64,000 bases of DNA from Phoronis australis (lineage: Eukaryota; Phoronida; Phoronidae): assembly GCA_002633005.1 (NCBI GenBank), contig NMRA01000233.1, forward strand, positions 540,180 through 604,179, written 5' to 3'. Below, one piece after another: positions 12,420-24,400 of the stretch (the first letter of the stretch is position 1; each line of letters opens with the position of its first letter). Below the pieces are notes generated by a model. The model was given only the letters and a program-made list of their open reading frames with translations. It searched no databases and was not told where the DNA came from. Both the position numbers and the translations under genes were made by a program.

Positions 12420-15400
12420 TGTGTTAAAAGCATTCCATCTAAAACTCTTCAAAATGCTTATGACCGTGTATCCAACAAAAATTAGAGCACATTTGAGATG
12501 TTCCATTGACTAACACTGTTTGCTAAATTACATTCAGTCCGATCGTCAATCATTTTGTTGGCTTTGTCTTCAAACATGTCCAAACTGGCGTCAAGGCCGA
12601 GAAATAATATGGTCACCTAATTCTTTTTAAAAATGAAAAAAGCATTAAGACTATTAAGTGTTAAACAAATCATTAAATCGCGTTTATTTTATTAATTAGT
12701 TGTTTTCTTGCAGTTGCAGAAGCAAATAGTCCCAAAAGATGTGCTTCTCAGCAAAGTGGAAACGTTTCTTCAGAGAAAATAGACCAACTGTTGAAGGTAA
12801 GTAATGTTTATCCCTCCCTGATCCACTTTTATACAGTGTCTAAGTGGGGCATGCAATATCCCCCTTCCTAATGGGCTTTTCTTTGTAAAAGCCACACTCT
12901 AAACCTGTCTTAATGTTAGTGAGTCTTTTGTGGGCTTTATGTAATTTGGGTTTATTGTTAGTTGTTGTGAAGTGTTCAGGGGGTGTTAATGCTTCAGGTG
13001 GCATTTGTTCCTCTGAAGCTGTAAGAGTACAGTTACATGTGCCTAGCACTGCAGCTTGTGAGAAGAGTGGATGTAGGCTGCTGGTCAGGCTTCCTGGTCA
13101 ATAGCTCTGTTGATGTGGGGAAGTGATGGTGATGGGTCAATGTATCAATCAACTTCACTGTAAGAGACCATTTGCATGGTTAAGGTGACTGTCTCGGAAT
13201 TTGAGTCTTCAGGGTAACTTTGCTTATATCTTGATAAAGCGTGAAAATGGTTTCAGGTAATCACTTAACATTATATTGCTGTGATGGACCATACAGAGTT
13301 GAAGGCAAGCAACTCTGGACAGTCAGAAAACCACAAGTCCTACTGCTTGATTACTCTTTGTGTTTTAATCTGACAGTGTTAAGATAAGAGTTGCCTGAAA
13401 AATTACGACATTTGGTTTCATTTTTCACCCTTTTGGTACCGGTTAAAAACAAAGCCCACATTTGATTTCCTTATAAAAATTTGAGTGTAGAGGTTTTCGC
13501 CACAAAAATTGGCCAAGTTTTGTGGGAGATAGATGTAATTTATATCTTTCCAGCTGATTTGATTGTCTATCGAAAGTTCCACCAACTAATCAGACCTAAT
13601 TGCCATGTTTTTTGACCCACATTAGGAAAGGCCTTTTCAGATCAGTGACAATGGCATATCTTAAGTGTCCAGTTGAAGCCCCTAAGTACAGTTCACAGTC
13701 ATAATAGCCTTGTGAGTGCAACGAGCCCACCTTAGTAGCCTGCCCACAGCTGGCACATCGTGTACTAGACTGCCTGCAATTATTTTTGTAATTTTCCTGC
13801 AGCTGATGGCATTTGCCTGCTGCTGATGATCTAAATGATGATGCCAATTTGTAATTAGTTGAATATAGTGTAACGTGGAAAATTGACATTCATAACAGAC
13901 ACTGATAACAATACCTACTGTATCTAGGTTACACTGGCATTGAATTTTATATTTTTGCACCAAAATAAGTAATTGATTTTTTTGCACTGAAAAAACGGGT
14001 AATGAAAGGTATAATCCTATTTGTTTTTCACCTAGATTCAGTTAAATGTAATGTACTTGATTTAAGTTGTGTGTTGTAACAGTTTGAAGGTGTGAAATAC
14101 TCAGTGGCTGCTTAACTGCATTCAAATATTCACTCGCGTATACAATTATCCTCACTGGATGTGGTGCAAAAAATCTTGTTACCTGCACTGCATTTAATGT
14201 TAAACCTAAAATGTAATTTTATTGTGTAATTCTTAACTGCGCCCTGAGAAACAATATCTGATCTGTAACTCTTCTCATCAGCATTGTTGCAATAATTATG
14301 GTGACATTTTGACTGTGCCAAATGTTGAATGGAATCCGTGCTCCAAACTGGAAATGAGCACCAGGGGTCTCTGATCAACAGGAAGCTCTGCCAACATAAA
14401 CTTGTTGCTGTTAAAAAAATCAGTTTTAAGTGTCGGTGAGCTAGCTGGGATTCATGTGTTATTGCTTTATATCAGACAGTGGATATTATCATTCACTGAG
14501 GTGAATGTAATTAAATAGATGCAAAATATAATAACTCATGTTCAATGGACTAATACTATAAAACAAACTTCCCGACGTTGCGAAGCCACCTGGCTCTTTC
14601 TATTAGCATTGATGGCTGTCTGGTTCCTCCGAAAATTTCATCGCCCCGTGCCACTGTTCATTGATTACAACGGAGATATGAAGGTATCAGATTTAAACTA
14701 TCTGACTCCAAGGTCCAGTGCCTTACAGTNCCCCCCCCCCCCCCGACATAGGGGAACGAAATGTTCATGGGACATTCATCTTTCCTCAGTAGAAAGCTGC
14801 TAGGTGGCTCTGTAACACTGGGGAATTTGTCCAATAGTCGTGATTTATATTTTTTGCATCTTTTGTTCAGTATTGTGCTGTATTGTATTGTATTGTATTG
14901 TATTGTATTGTATTGTATTGTATTGTGTTGTATTGCTTCCTATTGTCATATAATATTGTTTTTATTATTAATGTTATTGGCATGTATTTGCTTTGTTGGT
15001 GGTCAGCTATTACCGACCTATGCCTTTGCTTTAATTTCTCAGAATGCCGAACAAATCAACATGTTCTGCCGCCAGTCAATGGAGCGTGACACAGACGAAC
15101 TGCCGCAAGATGTGGCACTGTTCCAGCAACCCATGAGCGAGTGCCAGAAACTACGTAAAGTCATTCTAGAGCTGATCAACACTGAGCGGGCTTATGTGAA
15201 GGTTGGTGTTGTTCTGTTGTCTTTCGTTCAATGGTTATGGGGTTCTTAAGAACTGTACTGTGTCTGCTGGAGTTGCCGTCCAAAATCAGGGACTGACTGA
15301 TTTTAAGTTGAATTTAGTTACAGATGAAATTGTGAAGGCTGTTTTTTCCGAGGACAGATAGGGAGAAATTATTCACTCATATTTTCAATATACTTCACAG

Positions 15401-18400
15401 GCACAAACTTGGAGGTCCTGTGATGGTTTAAATCCACTAATATGCCCAAACCACTTTTTGTTTGTAGTTTTACTTGTCAACTGGTTACAAATATCCAGCA
15501 TGTCGGTTGAATTCTTGTTGTTTACCTTTGCATGCGTTGTATTTGGCCTCACGGTACTAACTATAACAAATTGTAAATCTTATCTTGTTTCCCCGCTCAG
15601 GACCTCAATTGTTTGATAGAACGCTATCTGGAGCCCCTGAAGGAGGAGACATTCCTGTCCAATGAGGAGACGGAACAACTATTTGGCAACATCCAGGAGA
15701 TAGTGCAATTTCAACGGGTCTTCCTGCAGAATCTGGAGGAAGCTATCGAGATGGAACCGGACTTCTTGACGGCACAAGACCCGCGCCAGTTCAGGGTGAG
15801 TCAGGCCCCGGGCTTGAGGGGGGTCTGCGGGTGCTTTTCAGTGTGTTTTGTTGTTTTTGTGAAAGCTTCTGAGGTTAAAGGTTTGATCAAAAAAGGAATA
15901 ACACGCATATAACTTGCATGTGTTTCAATCTACATTTGTTTAACTTCATGATGACAGACTTAAGCTGAATGTGTTGAGGAAATTAGAAAAATCCAATATC
16001 CATTATGTGTTCTGGGCATTTTGGTTCATAGCTCCGACTTGTTACAACAATTGCATGATGTCTGTCCATCCCATCTTACTGCTGTTGAGCAACGCTGTCC
16101 GTGTTATGCTTACAATCATGTAACTAAGCTTTATGAAATGGGTCCAAGTTGGGAACACTGCCCTGAAATTAAGAATTGTAGACAGTACTAAGTGTTACAC
16201 GGAAAACTGGATTGCATTTCTTACTATTCAGGCCTTAGTGAGATGCCAAGAATGTAGAAACCCTATAGAGTTTGATTTTTGACTTTTTAACAGTCTGTCA
16301 TTAACCGGATAACATGACCATTTATTTTTTGTAACGTTTAGCTAAAAAGGTTGAAAAACAACAGTATTAATAACGTGACCAAAATTCATTTGATATAAAA
16401 TGTTCCTGATGAAATCTCAAACTGCTGTTTCAGTTTTCTAAATTATTGTTTTGTTTTTGTTTTATGCAACTTGAGATTTTTTGCACGAAACTAAGAAAGT
16501 CCTTCTTATAGCCCCTTATGCAAAAGTGGAACATTTTTAAAACATTCCTAGCAGCAGTCTGGAAAACTGTGTACAAAGCAAGGAATCTGAAAGTTTCGCA
16601 TGAATCCAATCAGCCATTTCTGAGATGTGTTGTTCCGAAATTAGCCAAACGTTTTTCTAGGGTCTTACCATGCATAAGTATATAGCATATCCATACATAC
16701 CCTCTGCATAAGGCAGCTGCAGTGTTAACCTTCAACATGTCCTCTGTTTCTTGTGTTCGTTTGTTACCGTCTCTGCATTTATCGGAATTTTTGTTTTCAT
16801 TTTCGTGTGCTGTTTTTTGGTTATTTAGTAAGTAAATATTTTCATTGTGTGCCTGTGTTTCTGTTCATTTTCAAGTACAATTGTGCTAATTAATGTAGGT
16901 CAACTACATTTCTGAGAGTGACATTTCTTTAGGCGGTACTTGCACAGTTTCAGGCATTTAAACTGTAGTTCAAATATCCAGGGCTGGGCTGCATAAAACT
17001 TCAAAATTATCCGATGGATAAGTTTGATTGTTGCATGTCGTCAGATGCATTAACATGGCACGTGAAAATGCGACGTCATTATTGCTATACGGCGTATAAC
17101 TTCTATGCAACTGGGCCCAGGGCAAAAAATTGCCCTCGTTGTCTGAAAGACTGAACCCTTTTTGCAAATATTTGACAAACATGGAAAAAAGAAAATTCAG
17201 CTTTGTTGCTTTCCCCTGCATCTATGACGGTGTGTTTCTTGTGTCTTTCGCAAGACAGAAACCATTTATTATTGATTCGCCAAACTTAGTGTTTTGGACG
17301 CCACCTGATTTTGTTTGAAGCAATTAGTTGTTGATGATCGAAATAGTATTATTTGTTTGAACATGCAAGTACCAGCTTTGACTCAATCTTTCTGTTTTAT
17401 GCATTTGCCACAATTTTATTGCACGTACGTTCTGGTGGCACTTCTTGAACTTCCTCAGGATTTTACATTTTCGCATTTGTGTGCACACGTTTCATTCAAC
17501 ATATTGTTTTGCTAACTAGGATTAATCTTTCCGAATATTCGTTTCACAGTGGCCCAATGTAATGGTAGGTGTTAAGATAGATCTAACTTTAAGTAACGTA
17601 GTTATTGCCAGTCCCCGGCAACTTCAGGGTTTGACTGAGAAAGGACATAGCATGTGTGGTCCTCGGGTATGTGATTCCCAATATCAACATACCAAGATTA
17701 CATAAAGTAATTATTCAGATGTCCTTTCCCAGCCACCCGTCTTGAGTGATAATCCCTCATTATGTTTGGTGTGGTGGGCCCTTAATATCTAACATGCAAT
17801 CACTACACGTAACCAATATGGTCTTAGTGCACCTAATAATTACCCTTGGTTTCCTGTTAAGTTTCTTACAGTACAAGACGAAAGTAATCAGACAAAGGAG
17901 TGTTTCCCTGTCGTGGTGGGTAAAGCAGTTAACAGCAAAATGACTGCAAACAACTATTATGGAAGCAAAAGTTATAATTACAGAGTAACTCTTAATCATA
18001 AACTTTCCTGGTACGTCCCCTTCATTCTCGCTCACGACGGAGGACTGCTCTATGGATGAAATTGACTTTCGCCCAGCTGTCACGATGGAGAATTCTGTGT
18101 CATTAAATGCTTTTGTCTTGTACTGTATTAATATGCACCTGGGTTGAGAATTCAGGTGTGAATGAAACAAAACAAGGACGTGCGATTCCTTGCTCTGTAA
18201 ATTATTTGAATATATCAATTTATTAGTAACGTGTATTCTGCTAACTCTTTGACTATTCTATCTGAAGTTACAGTCGCACTTGGCCTATTAACAAATTTTA
18301 ACTTTTAGAATAGTGAGAAAATCTTATGACAATTACTAGTTCCCTACATTTATGACACTATGAGATTCCTGGTGGAGATTTCACAGTGTGATACTGCTTT

Positions 18401-21400
18401 GTCTTATTTGAAGATTAATGAATGAAATTTTGTTTTGTAGTATTTATTTGTTATTTTAAATTATTAGTAACTACGACAACACGAGTAAATCCAGTGCACC
18501 TGGCTCAGTGCCCATTGTCAAGTCTAACTCAATATATATCTCTGGTGAAAGTCTGGTTTCAAAAGCTTCTCTGAAGTCAAATGCTTGCAAATAAAGCAAG
18601 TTCGAGTGTTATTATATAATACTCACTAAATTGACATATTATGTACATATTTATTTAACAAAGTATACACCCATTTCTGCATATAGGCTACCTAGCTCCT
18701 GGATCATTTCTGATTGGCTACGTGAACTAATTACTGAGTACTGTACTGTTCATAGTTGCGTTAAAAAAACTAAATAAATGTAATGTCTTGTGAGTTCGCC
18801 GAAATCTTCCACGAGTGCTTTGATTTGATTTTTTTGTGCTTCATGAATAAGTTTCCAATCTCACTAGTACACTAACAAAAATGGCCACCACTAATTTAAT
18901 AGTAATTTGAAGGCTGTTCTGCAATGTTGAATTATGGGAAAAAATTATGCATTAGGTTCATGAATACTCGTCATTTCCGCTGCATAATCTCTCATTGTAA
19001 GCGTCTAGTGAGTATTCATTGCAACTTAACTCAGCCCTGATCTAATATTTTATATAAAAATGCTAACTTTCATTTTCTTTGATTCATTTCTTGTGTGTTG
19101 TATTGATTTTCCTTCTACTCATTTTCCGCCTTCTTTAGAGGGATTTATGGAGGGTAGGTAACGACATCTGAAATGTTTTCCCCCCCTTTTGTCGTTTTAC
19201 AAATTGAAAACCTTGTGGATATTTTAGAACAGTTGTGATGATGGTGTGATGTTGTGGAAATTTGACTGCTTTTTTGAGAAGGGGGGCAGAAAAACGCAGT
19301 TCTGTTTCATAATGCATGACTTTGGATACGTTCATAAATATGCATGTCACATTTGGTGTGGGAGTCCATCATTTTATAATATCATTAAGCATGTAACTTC
19401 TTAAGTCTTCATGTGGTGGCGAACCAAAGCATGTTTGATAATTGGAATAACATTTATCTAAATTTGTTAATACAGTATGGTAGTTTTGATGACTCTAGGA
19501 AATTCAGGATCTCGCACAGACCTTAAATTTGATATCTATAATTAGGGTTGACAGGTGTCATTCACTAATCAATTAAGCAGATATACAGCATCCTTTGTCT
19601 GCACTTTCTGCTATAAATCTGGTCTCAACTTGTTCCTTACTCAGATTAGGGATGGTTCCTGTGCTTGGAAGGAACTGGTAGTTTGCTGTTACTTGACATC
19701 AGGTACAATATGTTGGTTTGCCAAACTGCGTGGTAGTTTTTTGCTGGACCAATTATCATTCTTCATTCGAGTAAAGAACAAGTTGGGCCAATTTTATTGG
19801 TTGAATTGGTCTAAATCAATATGCTCTTTGATGTCTAAAGGTGGGTCTATAGCGCTGTCTGTATGTGTTATTGACACAAACTAGAGTTAACTGTCTTCTG
19901 AGTGTGAACAACATTCGAGACCAAAAGATAATTTCATTGAAGATGGCCTGCCTTATGCTGTGGTTGTGATCACTTGGCCTTTATCTTGAAAGAATTTTTG
20001 CTTATGATTTTTCGCAGTAGTTGCAAATCCTCTGTTGGGCTGATGAAGCCTGTTTTGTGAAAATCAGAAATCAAAGCTGTATATGTTGCAATATCAGTCC
20101 AGGAACTGAGCTATTTGCATTTATTTTCACAACCAACATTGAGCAATAAAGGAAAATGGGTGTATAAATATTTTCTGTTTAAAGTTGGGTTTCTTTAAGA
20201 CGGAAGTCCTGTTCTTTCATGGACAGATAGAGATGATGATAATCATGATTAAGTCACACTTGCTTGGTGCTTCATGACGTAAGTTTTATTCCTTTGCAGC
20301 GCATCTTATTTTCCATTGGTGGTTCCTTCCTCTACTACGCCAACCACTTCAAACTCTACAGCTCGTTCTGCGCTAGTCACTCTAAAGCCCAAATAGTTCT
20401 TAATCCAGGTAAGAGTTCCGTCGTGTGTGCTGGAATTCTCCTTCACTGTTGAAGAGTTATCTAATACTTAACCACATATTTTACATTTCGTTAAAATGGA
20501 CCTTGTGCAAGTTAGCAGCACTGTGGACAAACTTGCCATATTTGTTGTTTGGTGTACACAATACGAGTGTTTTCGCAGATTTTTCTCACATTTTTACTTG
20601 AGAGAACACTGCTAATAATTGTGCAGATTTTTTGTTCATGCAATATTTTTTCACACACATAAAAGACTCACTCCAAACACACGGTTAAAATTGTTCTTTT
20701 AATCGTGTTTATGTGCAAGGTATGTTCGCTACCTGAGAGAATTAATTAATAAGTGCTAGAAGGGAAGAGATGTGTTTTTGTAGGGCTGATATTGATTTTT
20801 GGATGAGGCCACGGACTGTGGTGTGCTCTGGTGGCATTTTTTGTCTGTGTTGATATTTTACCAACTTCTTCATGGGATTCAGCAAACAAGCTGCTACAAA
20901 AGAGACAATATCTACCACGTTTCTGACAGATTCAACCTTGTTTATCTCCTAGTGGCCATTTTTAATATTTTTTGTGTCTGTTTTGTCATCTGCCTCCCTA
21001 TCCGCTAGTTTATAAGCTACGATAACAGTAAAACCTTGCCTGCCTTTGTTGAAAGTTCAAGACCTTGTCTGAAATTGATGTGGAAGGCAGACGCTCTGTT
21101 CTTTTAGTAATGAGTCTGAGTACAGATCAGAAGCAACACTGTTTTCAGCCTTGTCATTGACCTGCATTGTATAATATTCTCGGTTTTACACCTTTTTATG
21201 TTTTTCCAGACGATAACTCACCCCTGAAGGAGTTCCTGCGCGCCCGTAACCCCAAACAGCAGCACTCAGCCACACTGGAGTCATATCTCATCAAGCCTAT
21301 ACAGCGCATCCTCAAGTACCCCCTGCTGCTCAACCAGCTGAAGTCACTGACCCCTCATGACAGCGATGAGCATCACCACCTCTCAGAGGCTCTCAAAGGT

Positions 21401-24400
21401 AAAGTCTTAGGCCATTGTAGGGTTCTTGTTACCAAATGAAAGTGTGTGTCGACGGTACCGAGTAGAGGTTCATTTTGTACTGTGTTGCTGTTGCCCATCT
21501 TAAGTGGAATGTATTTGAGTTGATGTACACTTAGGAGAGTATTTCTTCTCTTATGTGCATGTGTATGTAAACTATATGTATCTGACATTTTTAGCATACA
21601 ATACAATATAATGTGGCATTCAGTTTTGTCCAATTTCTGAGCCAAACTCAGCTTTTAGAAAGTTTATAATGGTCTGTACTGTAATTTACTGTAACTGTTC
21701 TGCTGTTGTGGACCAACACTTGGTAAATTTCAAATTGTAAGAAGCTCGAATCGGGCGTTGAAAACAAGCATGTGTGTCCATTATGTTTGAGCAAAATAAC
21801 TGTCAAGAATACTGTATGTAATTCAGTGGAATGGCTACTACACCACAATCTCAAATTTTTCTTGAAACGATGGGAAACAAGTTGGCAACCAGTTATCGAT
21901 CGGTCGGAAAAATAGCCGGCCTGCTAAAAGATATCCAACTAAAATAACTGAGTTCAGCTGAGTATTTCCTTTAAAAATACCTGTTGTGGTGCCACACCCA
22001 ATGTAACAGTGAAACATTGATTCAGTGCATGCGCAAGTGGTGGGCATAGACCTAGTAAATCCTAATGATTGTAGTGGGCATAGACCTAAAGACTCCTAAG
22101 GGACCGTTGCTTGTCTGGGCAGAGTCAGCTGGATATTTTATAGTCAATGACCCGTTGCTGGCTCGATGCCAATGGTTTGAACCAAAATGATTGACCTGAG
22201 GTTGACCCTGTTGGAATCTTTGACTTTAGATCCACGCTGTGCATTATCTGCCACCTAGATGTTCATTTAATGACTTTCATTCATTGTTTCTTTAGGTATG
22301 GAGGCTGTTGCTGAGCATATTAATGAGATGCAGAAGATTTATGAAGAGTATGGGGCAGTGTTTGATGAACTAGTACGGCGTTATCGTCTAGAGCATACCC
22401 ATCACAAGGTGTGTGTGTGTGCGTGCGTGCGTGCGTGTGTGTGTGTGCGTGTGTGTGCAATAGTTAAGCTACTGAGTGGTGGTTTTCACAGATTACCCAA
22501 TATTGTGAAAGACATGTTGCCTTTCATCTGAAATAAATGACAGTTATCTCGACGCCATATTTTACTAGGTGTGGAAAACTGCCTAATTTAATTTTTTGCA
22601 TGAGTTTTTAAGTTCAGAGGGTGAGTTAGGAGGCCTGGGTCAGATATCTAGTAGTACGTGAACTCAAGTTCTTGCTTAGTTTGGAAATTTCCATTCTACT
22701 TTCTTATATAAATTGAAGATGAGAGTTTTATGATTTTGTGCTTCACAATTTACAGACCACAGGCAACCTCGCAAACACAGCCTCCTACATTTCTTGCATT
22801 TTCAAAATCAGCTGCACAGGGATCACTTGTATTGTAAGTAGCTAGAATGTAACTACAGGGTAGTGCCTGGATGTGTTGAGTCAGTTGGCCGATTTCCCTT
22901 CCAGCCTGTGGATCTTAACGTTGGTGATCTCATCATGTACAAGGACGTGGATTGGGTAAACTCTCCTGACGACCTAGGCAAGATCAAGAAAGGGACGGAG
23001 TTGGTCACCACGGTGTTTGTGTTCAAATCCGGCGTGGTGCTTATGTGTAAAGAGCGCTTCAGCAAGAAGAAAAAATATAAGGTGAGTCAAGGAGAACTAG
23101 GGTGGATTCTAGCAAAAATGCACGACCATGCAAAATCATGCGAGAAAAAGTTGAGTGTTTGCCAGTGTACTCGAGGCCTTGCTGTCTTAACCTAGCAAAA
23201 TGACAGCCACTGAAGTGATTGGTCGGTGAGGTCGGAATGTTGCATTATTGGATTGATGAATTAAGGGATAGAATTCAGTTTCTGTTCCATAACGAGATTT
23301 CTCGTCGCAAGTGGATAGCTAATGCCTTGAGTTTACAAATTTTAATGACTTACTGAAATTTTATTCATTTTGTAGTCAAATGTTTGGGTGTGCCTTTTGT
23401 AAATCAAAACATTGTAGCGTATAGGCTAGATGGTACTGTTACTGACTACATGATGTAGAATGTGCTAACTATATGGGAAGTCTGTCCTTATTCTTGACGG
23501 AACTGGTTAACCGGAAAACTTTTAATTCCCCCATGAAGAATCTGATGAAAGATTCTTGTGAAGTTTTCTTCGCGTTTTTTGCTACGACCCAACTTTGTGG
23601 TCAGGACACGAGACACCATAAAACATACCTTATCCTCTACACTCTTTAATGTGGACAGTTCTGATATTTTGTAAGGAGAATTTGTTCTCTTGCAACATGT
23701 AAACTACTGCTTCTTATTGAATTAACGAAAAAGTTTTCATATTACATGGTCTGACTGGCTTCAAATATAACTGATTTTGAGACCCCAAATAGGTAGTGTG
23801 ACAGCTGAATTGGTACAAAGGGTTTGATAGTGTGGAATCAAAATAATACTTTATTGGTCCATTGAGGGTACACATTAAATAATTTTTGTTCTCTCATTAT
23901 AAGGATAAACTTTAACATTAAAATTACAAAACTTAGATTTTAATTCATTCTGAACACTGTGTTTGTAAACTATGTATTTTCTTGCATCAGGGTGGTTCAG
24001 TGCGTGGCTCCATGATGGAGTGTCCAGACGTCATGCGATACCAGGTGTTAATCTCCGTCTCTGAGGTACAGGTTCGCAGCACGGCCACGCGCGACATGAC
24101 ACAGAATACACTCTGGGAGCTGGTCCACCTACGTTCCGAGCAGCTGGGACGACCAGAGAAATTATACCAGATGGCCAGCAGGTAAGGAATTGTTCACAAT
24201 AATCCAATGTTTCATGAGTTTGTAAAGTGTGAATTCTTTATAGAAAGAGATCATTTTTAGTTACTTTATGAGGCCGAGTTTAAAGATTAATAAAAATATT
24301 TCCAACTGATTTTTTTTTCTTCAACTCCAAGAAACTTTGTGCTAAAGATGCTTTCTTTTCAGTTTGTTTTCACCGATTTAGAATGTGGAATAAGTTCATC

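Noticed and set aside
17760-18218. 152-codon minus-strand frame in the large GEF intron
   Set aside because: Coincides with dispersed repeat R1, whose other copy has no matching frame.
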